From Gammaproteobacteria bacterium (GTDB lineage Bacteria; Pseudomonadota; Gammaproteobacteria; Xanthomonadales; SZUA-36): DNA of 64,000 bases. The stretch spans positions 1-64,000 of the forward strand of contig JAUIJU010000017.1 of the NCBI GenBank assembly GCA_030431095.1, read 5' to 3'. The notes beneath the pieces were generated by a model. It was given only the letters and a program-made list of their open reading frames with translations, searched no databases and had not been told where the DNA came from. Below, one piece after another: positions 7,879-18,721 of this stretch; positions within the stretch are counted from its first letter, which is position 1; every line of letters starts with the position of its first letter. Both the position numbers and the translations under genes were made by a program.

Positions 7879-9693
7879 TCAACGCTTCTTTCGGGGGATG
7901 TACAGGTCGGTCACCGTCCCCTCGAACACTTCCGCCGCCATGGCCACCGTTTCCGACAGGGTCGGGTGCGGATGCACCGTGAGGCCGATGTCGGCCACCT
8001 CGGCGCCCATCTCGATGGCGAGCGCGGCCTCTGAAATCAGGTCGCCGGCATGGGTGCCGACAATGCCGGCGCCGATGATGCGATGGCTGTCGTTATCGAA
8101 CAGCAGCTTGGTGAAACCCTCTGACCGCCCAATGCCGAGCGCACGCCCGCTGGCGGCCCAGGGGAACTTGCCCACGCCGTAATCCACGCCCTGGGCCCTG
8201 GCCTCGGCTTCGGTCAGGCCCACCCAGGCCACTTCCGGGTCGGTGTAGGCCACGGAGGGGATCACCCGCGCATCGAACTGGCTCTTCTCCCCCGCGCAAA
8301 CCTCGGCGGCCACCCTGGCCTCGTGGGTCGCCTTGTGCGCCAGCATCGGCTGGCCCACGATGTCGCCGATGGCGAAAATGTGCGGCACGTTGGTGCGCAT
8401 CTGGCGGTCGACCGGGATGAACCCGCGATCGGTCACCTCCACGCCGGCCGCGGCGGCGCCGATCTTGCCACCGTTCGGCGAGCGCCCGATGCTGACCAGA
8501 ACACGGTCGAATACCGTGTGTTCGGGCAACTGCTCACCCTCGAAACTGGCGTGCAGGCCATCACCCTGTGCCTCGATACCGGTCACTTTCGTGCCCAGGC
8601 AGATGCCGTCATAGCGTGATTCGATGCGTTTTTGCAGGGGTCTGACAAGATCCGGGTCGGCGCCCGGCATCAGCTGGTCGGTCAGTTCCACCACGGTGAC
8701 CCGGCTGCCCAGGGCCTGGTAGACGCTGGCCATTTCCATGCCGATGATGCCGCCGCCCACCACCAGCAGGCGTTCGGGTACGTCGCGCAGTTCGAGCGCG
8801 TCGGTGGAGTCCATCATGCGCGGATCGCCCCAGGGCAAGCCCGGCAGCTTGATGGCCTGTGAACCGGCGGCGATGATCGCCTGGCGGAAGCTGACGGTGC
8901 GTACGCCATCGTCGCCTGCCACCTGCATCTCGTGCGGTCCTGAAAAGGTCCCGGTGCCGGTGAGCACGGTGACGCCGCGGCGCTTGGCCATGCCGCCGAT
9001 GCCGCCGGTCAGCTGGCCCACGACCTTGTCCTTCCAGGCGCGCAGGGGACCCACCTGGATTTCGGGTTCACCGAACACCACGCCGTGCTCCGACAGGTGC
9101 GCCGCCTCGTCGATCACGGCGGCGGCATGCAGCAGCGCCTTGGAGGGAATGCAGCCCACGTTCAGGCACACCCCGCCCAGCACCGGGTAGCGTTCCACCA
9201 GGGCCACCTTGAGCCCCAGGTCCGCGGCGCGAAACGCGGCCGTGTAGCCGCCGGGCCCGGAACCCAGCACCAGCACCTCGAAGTCGAAATCCCCTCGCGG
9301 CGGCGCGGGCATGTCCTGCGTGACGGCCGCTGCCGGCGCGGCGCCGGGCGCCGTGGATCGCCCCGGGGTCGATTCGGCCAGGTCCTTGCTCGTCGACGCG
9401 GAGTCGACGGGCGCCGCATCATCCGCCGTCGCGGCGGCATCGGCGGTGGTCGCTTCGACGGTCATGACCGCGATCAGGTCACCTTCCGACACACTGTCGC
9501 CGACCGCCACCTCGAGCGCGTCGATGGTGCCCGCGGCCGGCGCCGGCACCTCCATCGTGGCCTTGTCGCTCTCCAGCGTGACCAGCGACTGCTCGGCCTC
9601 GACGGTATCGCCGGGCGCGACCAGCACCTCGATGACCGGCACGTCCTCGAATTCTCCGATGTCCGGCACCCGGACGTTCATGGTTTCGCTCAT
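7879..9693 (-). CDS. lpdA: Dihydrolipoyl dehydrogenase (PDH E3) with N-terminal lipoyl domain
   Basis: This is the 604-residue E3 subunit, which reoxidises dihydrolipoamide with FAD and NAD+. Residues 1-80 form a lipoyl domain with the ESDKATM motif (Lys about 44), followed by an Ala/Thr/Ser-rich linker to about 130. The E3 core has the FAD fold ([12 protein letters not shown]), the redox disulfide [13 protein letters not shown], the NAD fold ([10 protein letters not shown]) and the catalytic His in HPHPTLSE. The extra lipoyl domain accounts for the length over the usual 470 aa; such fused E3 proteins are known in some proteobacteria. It is the last gene of the maeB-aceEF-protease-lpd run. 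Function is secure. Confidence 0.97.
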   Translation of the reverse strand: MSETMNVRVPDIGEFEDVPVIEVLVAPGDTVEAEQSLVTLESDKATMEVPAPAAGTIDALEVAVGDSVSEGDLIAVMTVEATTADAAATADDAAPVDSASTSKDLAESTPGRSTAPGAAPAAAVTQDMPAPPRGDFDFEVLVLGSGPGGYTAAFRAADLGLKVALVERYPVLGGVCLNVGCIPSKALLHAAAVIDEAAHLSEHGVVFGEPEIQVGPLRAWKDKVVGQLTGGIGGMAKRRGVTVLTGTGTFSGPHEMQVAGDDGVRTVSFRQAIIAAGSQAIKLPGLPWGDPRMMDSTDALELRDVPERLLVVGGGIIGMEMASVYQALGSRVTVVELTDQLMPGADPDLVRPLQKRIESRYDGICLGTKVTGIEAQGDGLHASFEGEQLPEHTVFDRVLVSIGRSPNGGKIGAAAAGVEVTDRGFIPVDRQMRTNVPHIFAIGDIVGQPMLAHKATHEARVAAEVCAGEKSQFDARVIPSVAYTDPEVAWVGLTEAEARAQGVDYGVGKFPWAASGRALGIGRSEGFTKLLFDNDSHRIIGAGIVGTHAGDLISEAALAIEMGAEVADIGLTVHPHPTLSETVAMAAEVFEGTVTDLYIPRKKR

Positions 9694-9717
9694 GGTTTTC
9701 GACTCGTGGTCGCTGGC

Positions 9718-10242
9718 TCAGCCGCCGGACGCGCCGGTGCTGGCGATGATCAGTTGGCCGCCTTCCTGGCGGATCGAAAAATGCCTGAGAAAGCCCATGC
9801 CCAGCAGGGCGTCCTCGCCGAGTCCCGGAGTGATGCTGGCGCGCACGTCGTCCACCCTCAGGTCACCGACCTGCACCGTGTCCAGGCGGGTCACCCAGGC
9901 CGGTGCGGGTCCGGCGGCGGTCATGACCGTCATGCGCGGCCCAAATTCCAGGCCCATCTGGCGTGCCGCGCGCTCGGAAACCGCGATGTCGGTGGCCCCG
10001 GTGTCCACCAGGAAATTCACCGCCTGGCCGTTGATTGCCCCCGGGGCGAAATAGTGGCCGCCACGGCCCGGGTCCAGGATCACCAGGGCGCGCCCGTCGG
10101 GGCCCGTGCCGCGGCTCATCCCGGCGCGGTCGTCGCCCAGCATGCCGAACAGCAGCGTCAGCCCGCCCAGCACCACCAGGGCGGCCAACCACAACATGCC
10201 ACGGCCCACCCTGGCGTCAGCCTGTGCGGAGGGACCGTCCAT
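9718..10242 (-). CDS. Membrane-anchored retropepsin-like aspartic protease (clan AA)
   Basis: The product is 174 residues with one N-terminal membrane segment (about 16-34). A retropepsin-type domain follows, with FLVDTGATDIAV (catalytic Asp about 80) and a C-terminal LLGMGFLRHFSI segment typical of the TIGR02281 family. Such proteins act as homodimers because each chain gives one Asp. The orientation suggests a periplasmic domain. ATG 10242 follows the aceF stop with no gap, and lpdA starts 24 bases after its stop, so it is translated within the PDH operon. Its link to PDH is unknown; the family is usually not described as part of the complex. Active-site residues look intact. Confidence 0.85.
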   Translation of the reverse strand: MDGPSAQADARVGRGMLWLAALVVLGGLTLLFGMLGDDRAGMSRGTGPDGRALVILDPGRGGHYFAPGAINGQAVNFLVDTGATDIAVSERAARQMGLEFGPRMTVMTAAGPAPAWVTRLDTVQVGDLRVDDVRASITPGLGEDALLGMGFLRHFSIRQEGGQLIIASTGASGG

Positions 10243-11907
10243 TCACAGGGCCAGCTGCCCGGTGTCTTCGATGTGCTGCGCCATGTGGCGGCAGAAACGC
10301 GCCGCCTGGGCGCCGTCGATCACCCGGTGGTCATAGCTCAGCGACAGCGGCAGCATCAGGCGCGGCTGGAAGGCCTCACCGTCCCAGACCGGCTCCATGC
10401 GCGCCCGGGACACGCCGAGGATGGCCACTTCCGGTGCATTGATGATGGGCGAGAACGAAGTGCCGCCGATGCCGCCCAGGCTGGAAATGGAAAAACTCGC
10501 GCCCTGCCAGTCCGCCGGTTTGAGCTTGCCGTCGCGGGCGCGCTGGCTGACCTCGCCCAACTCCCGCGCCAGTTCCATCACGCTCTTCTGATCGCAGTCA
10601 CGAATGACCGGCACCACCAGGCCCTCCGGCGTGTCCACCGCGATGCCCAGGTGGTAGTACTTTTTCAGCACCAGGTTTTCACCACCGGCGTCCAGCGAGG
10701 CGTTGAAGTTGGGAAACGCCTGCAGGGCCGCCACCGCGGACTTCATGATGAAGGCCAGGGGCGTGAGGTTGAAGCCCTGCTCCTTGGCCTTGCCCTTGTT
10801 CGCGCTGCGGAAGGCTTCCATCTCCGTCGAATCCGCCAGGTCGTTGTGCGTGACGTGGGGAATGGTCACCCAGTTGCGGTGCAGGTTCTTGCCGGAGATC
10901 TTCTTGATGCGCGAGAGCTCGACCAACTCGGTCTCGCCGAACTTCGAAAAATCGACTTTTGGCGGCGGCGCGACCTCGAAACCCGGCGTCGCGGCCGGTG
11001 CGGCGCCGCCCTGCATGGCGGTTTTCACGAAGCCGGTGACGTCTTCGCGCAGGATTCGGCCCTTGCGGCCGGAACCGCCCACTCGACTCAGGTCCACGCC
11101 CAGTTCGCGGGCGAAAGCGCGAATGGCCGGGCTGGCGTACGGCACCTTGCCCGGCATGACGCGCTCCGCGCCCAGGGGCACGGGGGGCGAGCCGCGTTCG
11201 CCGGCGGAGGCCGGCGCAGGGGCGGGTGCGGGTGCGGGTGCGGGCGCTGGTGCCGGCGCGGGGGGCGGCGTGGCCGAATCACCATCGTCCGATTCCGTGC
11301 CGGCGCGTTCACCGGCCACGGCGCCGGCCCTGACGCGCATGACCGCCACCACGTCGCCTTCGGAAACAGTGTCGTTCACGGCCACCGCCAGGCTGCCGAT
11401 CACCCCGTCCGTGGGCGCGGGCACTTCCATGGTGGCCTTGTCGCTTTCCAGCGTGACCAGCGACTGTTCGGCGGTGACCGTGTCACCCTCGGCCACCAGC
11501 ACCTCGATGACCGGCACGCCTTCGAAGTCGCCGATGTCCGGTACACGGACCTCGAGATCCTTTTCGCCCCCCTCATCTTCGCCGTCAGCGCCGTCGCCGG
11601 CAGACGAATCGTCGTCGGGCGACGCTTCGTCATCCGCGGAATCGGTTGCGGCGACGGCTTCATCGCCGGCCACTTCGAGCACGCCCACCAGGTCGCCTTC
11701 ACTGACCGTGTCATTGAGCGCCACCGACAGGCTGACGATCACGCCGTCGGCCGGGGCCGGTACTTCCATGGTGGCCTTGTCGCTTTCCAGCGTGACCAGC
11801 GACTGCTCGGTGGTGACCGCGTCGCCCTCGGCCACCAGCACCTCGATGACCGGCACGTCCTCGAAGTCGCCGATGTCCGGCACGCGGATCTCGATACGTT
11901 CTGCCAT
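10243..11907 (-). CDS. aceF: Dihydrolipoamide acetyltransferase (PDH E2)
   Basis: This 554-residue E2 core subunit transfers acetyl groups from lipoamide to CoA. Two lipoyl domains are visible (residues about 1-78, Lys 44; about 117-192, Lys 157), both with ESDKATM. They are joined by acidic and by Pro-Ala linkers, the second a run of PAPAPA at about 215-231. A peripheral-subunit-binding domain (about 253-292) and a catalytic domain (about 320-554) follow, with the active-site SYDHRVIDG (His about 527). It starts two bases after the aceE stop, indicating translational coupling. Two lipoyl domains here plus one on E3 give three per protomer set. Identity is certain. Confidence 0.97.
   Translation of the reverse strand: MAERIEIRVPDIGDFEDVPVIEVLVAEGDAVTTEQSLVTLESDKATMEVPAPADGVIVSLSVALNDTVSEGDLVGVLEVAGDEAVAATDSADDEASPDDDSSAGDGADGEDEGGEKDLEVRVPDIGDFEGVPVIEVLVAEGDTVTAEQSLVTLESDKATMEVPAPTDGVIGSLAVAVNDTVSEGDVVAVMRVRAGAVAGERAGTESDDGDSATPPPAPAPAPAPAPAPAPAPASAGERGSPPVPLGAERVMPGKVPYASPAIRAFARELGVDLSRVGGSGRKGRILREDVTGFVKTAMQGGAAPAATPGFEVAPPPKVDFSKFGETELVELSRIKKISGKNLHRNWVTIPHVTHNDLADSTEMEAFRSANKGKAKEQGFNLTPLAFIMKSAVAALQAFPNFNASLDAGGENLVLKKYYHLGIAVDTPEGLVVPVIRDCDQKSVMELARELGEVSQRARDGKLKPADWQGASFSISSLGGIGGTSFSPIINAPEVAILGVSRARMEPVWDGEAFQPRLMLPLSLSYDHRVIDGAQAARFCRHMAQHIEDTGQLAL
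11215..11265 (-). repeat. Low-complexity GGTGCG repeat coding the E2 Pro-Ala linker
   Basis: On the plus strand, GGGTGCG units recur in tandem (gcgggtgcgggtgcgggtgcg pattern, interrupted later by gctggtgcc). On the coding strand they give alternating Pro-Ala. This is a flexible interdomain linker and a possible slippage site in multiples of six bases. Confidence 0.8.
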
Positions 11908-11909
11908 GC

Positions 11910-14597
11910 TCAGGCCCTCAGGGGATAGTCGCGGTCCGGGTCGATGCCCAGGTCGTCACGGGCCGCCAGCAGGTCTTCCAGCGAAAACGCGCCTTCCTCG
12001 TGCAGCGCGTAGAGCGCCGAGTAGGCGACGTAGTTGCGGTCGACCTCGAAATGCCGCCGCAGGTTGGCGCGCGTGTCCGAACGACCGTAGCCGTCCGTGC
12101 CCAGCACCAGGTAGCGTGACTGCGGCACCCAGGGACGGATCTGCTCGGCGAAGGCGCGCACGTAGTCGGTGGCCGCCACGGCCGGGCCGGGGCGTCCGTC
12201 CAGGCACTGCTCCACCCAGCTTTGCCGGTCGTCCTCGTCCGGGTTCAGGCGATTGTCCCGTTCCACGGTCTCACCGTCGCGGCGCAACTCGTTGAAACTG
12301 GTGGCGCTCCACACGTCCGCCGCCACGCCGTAGCGCTCGGCGAGGATCTCCGCCGCGGCCATCACCTCGCGCAGGATGGTGCCGCTGCCCAGCAACTGCA
12401 CCTTGCGCTCAGCCTCGCCGCCGTCGCTGAGCAGGTACAGGCCCTTGCGAATGCCTTCCTCCACGCCTTCGGGCATCGGCGGATGCTCGTAGTTCTCGTT
12501 CATCAGCGTGATGTAGTAGTAGACGTCCTCGCACTCGGCGTACATGCGCCGCAGGCCGTCCTGCAGGATCACCGCCACCTCGTAGTTGAAGGTGGGGTCG
12601 TAGCTGATGCAGTTGGGAATGGTGCCCGACAGGATGTGGCTGTGGCCGTCCTCGTGCTGCAGGCCCTCGCCGTTCAGGGTGGTGCGCCCCGCCGTGCCGC
12701 CCAGCAGGAACCCGCGCGCGCGCAGATCGCCGGCGGCCCAGGCCAGGTCGCCGATGCGCTGGAAACCGAACATCGAGTAGTAGATGTAGAAAGGAATCAT
12801 CGGCTCACCGCTGGCGCTGTAGCTGGTCGCCGCGGCGATCCAGGACGACATGGCGCCGGCCTCGGTGATGCCCTCCTGCAGAATCTGCCCTTCCTTGCTT
12901 TCCTTGTAAAACATCAGCTGGTCGGCATCGACCGGATCGTAGAGCTGGCCCTTGGCCGCGTAGATGCCCAGCTGCCGGAACATGCCCTCCATGCCGAAGG
13001 TGCGCGCCTCGTCGGCCACGATGGGCACCACGCGCTCCTTCAGCGCCTTTTGTCTGAGGACGATCGCCAGGGCCCGCACGAAGGCCATGGTGCTGGAAAT
13101 CTCGCGGTCACCGGTGCCGGTAAGCAGGGACTCGAAGGCATCCAGGCCGGGCACCTCCAGCGGCTGCACCGCGTGGCGGCGCTCCGGCAGGGGGCCGCCC
13201 AGCTGATCGCGGCGCTCGAGCAGGTACCTGACCTCCTCGCTGTCGGCGCCGGGATGGTAGTAGGGGACGTCATCCAGTTCCTCGTCCGGCACGGGGACGT
13301 TGAAGCGGTCCCGGAACTGGCGAATGGAGTCCACGTCCATCTTCTTCTGCTGGTGGGTAATGTTCTGCGCCTCACCGCTGGCGCCCATGCCGTAGCCCTT
13401 GACCGTCTTGGCCAGCACCACGGTGGGCCGGCCACGCGAATTCTGGGTGGCCAGGTGGTAGGCGGCGTAAATCTTGTGCGGGTCGTGTCCACCGCGGTTC
13501 AGGCGCCAGATGTCCTTGTCGGACATGCTGCTGACCATCTCCTTCAGTTCGGGGTATTTGCCGAAAAAGTGCTCCCGGGTGTAGGCGCCACCCTTTGCCT
13601 TGTAGGCCTGGTACTCGCCGTCCACGGCCTCTTCCATCCGCTTGCGCAGCAGGCCGTCCCTGTCCTTCGCCAGCAGCGGGTCCCAGTAGGAACCCCAGAT
13701 CAGCTTGATGACCCGCCAGCCGGCGCCGCGGAACACGCCTTCGAGTTCCTGGATGATCTTGCCGTTGCCGCGCACCGGGCCATCCAGGCGCTGCAGGTTG
13801 CAGTTGATCACGAAAATCAGGTTGTCCAAGCCTTCACGACCCGCCAGCGAGATCGCGCCGAGGGATTCGGGTTCGTCGGTTTCACCGTCACCGAGGAAAC
13901 ACCAGACCTTGCGCTCCGCGGTGTCGGCGATGCCGCGGTTGTGCAGGTACTTCAGGAACCGCGCCTGGTAGATGGCCATGATGGGACCCAGACCCATGGA
14001 CACCGTCGGCAGCTGCCAGAAGTCCGGCATCAGCCAGGGGTGCGGGTAGGAGCTCAGGCCGTCGCCGTCCACTTCCTGGCGGAAGCGGTCCAGCTGCTCA
14101 CCGGACAGGCGCCCTTCGAGAAACGCCCGCGCGTAAATGCCCGGCGAGGAGTGCCCCTGGATGTAGACCAGGTCGCCGCCGTCCGGGTGGTCGTTGCCCT
14201 TGAAGAAGTGGTTGAAACCCACGTCGTAGAGCGTGGCCGCCGACGCGAAGCTGGCAATGTGGCCACCCAGATCGCCGCCGCGCTTGCCGGCACGCAGCAC
14301 CGTGGCCATGGCGTTCCAGCGAATGATGGAGCGGATGCGCCATTCCAGGTCGTGGTCACCGGGGCTCTTTTCCTCCTGGTGCGGCGGAATGGTGTTGATG
14401 TAGGCGGTGGTGGCGTCATAGGGCAGGTACCCGCCGGAGCGACGCGTGTAGTCCACCAGGAGCTCGAGCAACTGGTGGGCGCGTTCGGGCCCCTCGCGCT
14501 CGATGACCGCCTGCAGCGACTCCAGCCACTCGGTGGTCTCCTGGGGATCCGTGTCCGGCACGCCGTGGCGGCCGATCGGCTTGATGCTTCCCGTCAT
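11910..14597 (-). CDS. aceE: Pyruvate dehydrogenase E1, homodimeric type
   Basis: At 895 residues this matches the single-chain E1 of gammaproteobacteria (E. coli about 887). It decarboxylates pyruvate with TPP and reductively acetylates E2 lipoyl groups. The TPP-binding motif GDGETDEPESLGAISLAG with a distal NCNLQRLDG is clear. The YIQGHSSPGIYARAF and DTRANLRRHFEVD segments are also typical of AceE. It lies 19 bases after the maeB stop and two bases before aceF. ATG 14597 has AGGA about ten bases upstream. No separate promoter is evident in the 19-base gap, so expression with maeB is likely. Confidence 0.97.
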   Translation of the reverse strand: MTGSIKPIGRHGVPDTDPQETTEWLESLQAVIEREGPERAHQLLELLVDYTRRSGGYLPYDATTAYINTIPPHQEEKSPGDHDLEWRIRSIIRWNAMATVLRAGKRGGDLGGHIASFASAATLYDVGFNHFFKGNDHPDGGDLVYIQGHSSPGIYARAFLEGRLSGEQLDRFRQEVDGDGLSSYPHPWLMPDFWQLPTVSMGLGPIMAIYQARFLKYLHNRGIADTAERKVWCFLGDGETDEPESLGAISLAGREGLDNLIFVINCNLQRLDGPVRGNGKIIQELEGVFRGAGWRVIKLIWGSYWDPLLAKDRDGLLRKRMEEAVDGEYQAYKAKGGAYTREHFFGKYPELKEMVSSMSDKDIWRLNRGGHDPHKIYAAYHLATQNSRGRPTVVLAKTVKGYGMGASGEAQNITHQQKKMDVDSIRQFRDRFNVPVPDEELDDVPYYHPGADSEEVRYLLERRDQLGGPLPERRHAVQPLEVPGLDAFESLLTGTGDREISSTMAFVRALAIVLRQKALKERVVPIVADEARTFGMEGMFRQLGIYAAKGQLYDPVDADQLMFYKESKEGQILQEGITEAGAMSSWIAAATSYSASGEPMIPFYIYYSMFGFQRIGDLAWAAGDLRARGFLLGGTAGRTTLNGEGLQHEDGHSHILSGTIPNCISYDPTFNYEVAVILQDGLRRMYAECEDVYYYITLMNENYEHPPMPEGVEEGIRKGLYLLSDGGEAERKVQLLGSGTILREVMAAAEILAERYGVAADVWSATSFNELRRDGETVERDNRLNPDEDDRQSWVEQCLDGRPGPAVAATDYVRAFAEQIRPWVPQSRYLVLGTDGYGRSDTRANLRRHFEVDRNYVAYSALYALHEEGAFSLEDLLAARDDLGIDPDRDYPLRA

Positions 14598-14616
14598 GAT
14601 GGGGTGTCCTGTCGTT

Positions 14617-16902
<2,286 letters not shown>

Positions 16903-16948
16903 CGTGGATGCGGTTCCTGCAGCCGGCGGGCCGCGTTCGGGTTCGTTT

Positions 16949-16973
16949 CCGGGCCGCGCCGGCGAAGGCCCGG
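16949..16973 (-). promoter_or_regulatory. Hairpin in the maeB leader
   Basis: CCGGGCC (16949-16955), 11-base loop, GGCCCGG (16967-16973). It lies between a candidate maeB promoter and the maeB ATG and is also downstream of pyk. It could be a pyk attenuator/terminator or a leader structure; no T-tract follows. Confidence 0.35.
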
Positions 16974-16983
16974 GGAACCGGGC

Positions 16984-17012
16984 ATTTTAAGCGCCGTCGC
17001 GGGGTGAGACCA
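16984..17012 (-). promoter_or_regulatory. Possible promoter for maeB-PDH operon
   Basis: On the minus strand TAAAAT (16989-16984) is a good -10 box. A weak -35 (TGGTCT) lies 17 bases upstream. It would give a leader of about 75 bases carrying the hairpin at 16949-16973. Confidence 0.35.
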
Positions 17013-17036
17013 GACGACCCGGTTGGTCAGCGGGAC

Positions 17037-18512
17037 TCAGTGGAGGTCCAGTTCCGTCTGGCTGTCCGCGAAGCCTTCCTCGCTGACCTGGATCAGGCGC
17101 ATGGAATTGGTGCCGCCCTGGTTGCCCAGGCGGTCGCCCATGGTCAGCAGCACGCGGTCGCCGACCCGGATCAGGCCTCGGTCGAGCACCATGGCGATGG
17201 CCTGCTGCAGGGCCTTCTCCGTCTTTTTCGTCGACGACATGAACGCCATTGGATACACGCCCCGGTAGAGGGCCATGCGCCGCCGACTGGAGGCCTGCGG
17301 CGACAGCGCGTAAATCGGCGCGGAGGTGCGCACCCGTGACAGCCACTGGGCGGTGGAGCCGGACTCGGTCAACGCCACGATGGCGTCGACACGAACGTGC
17401 TTGACCAGGAACATGGCCGCCGAGGCGATGGCCTGATCGATGCGGTGAAAGCGTACGTTGAGTTTCTGGTTCTGCTTCTTGGCTTCCAGGTGACGTTCCG
17501 CGCCGAGGCAGACCCGGTCCATGGCCTGCACGACTTCGACCGGGTGCTGGCCCACCGCGGTCTCGGCCGACAGCATCACCGCGTCGGAGCCGTCGATCAC
17601 TGCGTTGGCCACGTCGAGCACCTCGGCCCGGGTGGGAATGGGATTGTCCACCATGGACTGCATCATCTGCGTGGCGGTGATGGCCACCCGGTTCTGGTGC
17701 AGGGACTTGCGGATGATCTCTTTCTGCAGGAACGGCAGTTCGGCGTCGCCGATTTCCACGCCCAGGTCACCGCGCGCGACCAGCGCCGCGTGCGAGGCCT
17801 CGATGATTTCCTCGAGATTCTCGATCGCCTCGGTGCGTTCGATCTTGGACACCAGCCGGGCCTGGCTGCCGGCCTCGCGCAACAGCACGCGGGCCTTGCG
17901 CATGTCGTCGGCGTTGCGCGGAAAGGACACCGCCACATAGTCCGCGTCCATCTCGGCAGCGCGGCGGATGTCGGCGCGATCACGCTCGGCCAGCCCGGGA
18001 ATCGACAGGCCGCCGCCTTTGAGGTTGATGCCCTTGCGGCTGGACAACTCACCGCCGTTCTCGGTGATGCAGTGAATCATGTCGCCGGCGATCTCTTTCA
18101 CGGTCATGGTGACCATGCCGTCGTCGAGCAGCAGCAGGTTGCCGGGCTTCACGTCCCTGGCCAGGCCCTTGTACGTCACGCCGCAGCGCTGCTGGTCGCC
18201 CAGCGCGGGGTCGGGGCTGGCGTCGAGAATGAACGGGTCACCGTGATCCAGGTGAATGCGGTCGTTGTGGAAGGTCTCCAGGCGAATCTTCGGTCCCTGC
18301 AGGTCGACCAGGATGGCCACCTCCTTGCCGATGTCCGCCGAGATTTCGCGCACGGTTTTTGCCCGGTTCATCTGGTCATCCGGACTGCCGTGGGACATGT
18401 TGATGCGCACCACGTCCACGCCGGCCACGAACATCCGACGCAGCACGTCAGGATCGTCCGTGGAGGGGCCGAGGGTGGCGATGATCTTGGTCTGTCGAAG
18501 TTGTTGGGTCAC
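17037..18512 (-). CDS. pyk: Pyruvate kinase
   Basis: The product is 491 residues and makes pyruvate and ATP from phosphoenolpyruvate. Conserved segments include TKIIATLGPST (residues 8-18), VVRINMSHGS, LVDLQGPKIRLE, VMVTMTVKE-like barrel strands, ARGDLGVEIG and the C-terminal SGSTAQWLSR region. The start codon is GTG at 18512, reading into MTQQLRQTKII; no strong Shine-Dalgarno is present. It is 134 bases upstream of maeB on the same strand, so the pyruvate-forming enzymes stand in line with PDH. Which allosteric type it is cannot be decided from sequence reading. Confidence 0.96.
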   Translation of the reverse strand: MTQQLRQTKIIATLGPSTDDPDVLRRMFVAGVDVVRINMSHGSPDDQMNRAKTVREISADIGKEVAILVDLQGPKIRLETFHNDRIHLDHGDPFILDASPDPALGDQQRCGVTYKGLARDVKPGNLLLLDDGMVTMTVKEIAGDMIHCITENGGELSSRKGINLKGGGLSIPGLAERDRADIRRAAEMDADYVAVSFPRNADDMRKARVLLREAGSQARLVSKIERTEAIENLEEIIEASHAALVARGDLGVEIGDAELPFLQKEIIRKSLHQNRVAITATQMMQSMVDNPIPTRAEVLDVANAVIDGSDAVMLSAETAVGQHPVEVVQAMDRVCLGAERHLEAKKQNQKLNVRFHRIDQAIASAAMFLVKHVRVDAIVALTESGSTAQWLSRVRTSAPIYALSPQASSRRRMALYRGVYPMAFMSSTKKTEKALQQAIAMVLDRGLIRVGDRVLLTMGDRLGNQGGTNSMRLIQVSEEGFADSQTELDLH

Positions 18513-18547
18513 GTCGGCATTTCGTCTGTAAACGATTTCAGCGTGGC

Positions 18548-18576
18548 ATTATCCCGCAGGAGCGGCCCGGTTAGAA
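18548..18576 (-). promoter_or_regulatory. Promoter-like element for pyk
   Basis: On the minus strand TTCTAA (18576-18571), 17-base spacer, GATAAT (18553-18548). The -10 is one base from consensus, and the leader to the GTG start would be about 30 bases. Confidence 0.45.
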
Positions 18577-18657
18577 GGCGCTGACCGCCGATCGGGGCCA
18601 AGCCCCACCCCACCATCCTGCCAGCGCCGCGTGACCGGATCGTTAAATGCGCGTTGA

Positions 18658-18685
18658 TGGACTTGTCCCGCGGTTGGCGTACACT
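18658..18685 (+). promoter_or_regulatory. Promoter-like element for the first sulfatase
   Basis: TGGACT (18658-18663), 16-base spacer, TACACT (18680-18685), 36 bases before the ATG. The 12-mer CGTACACTTTGC around the -10 recurs exactly upstream of the patatin gene at 37973-37984. Confidence 0.4.
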
Positions 18686-18721
18686 TTGCGGTCCAGCTCA
18701 CTTGCCTTCCGGGGGGAAGCC

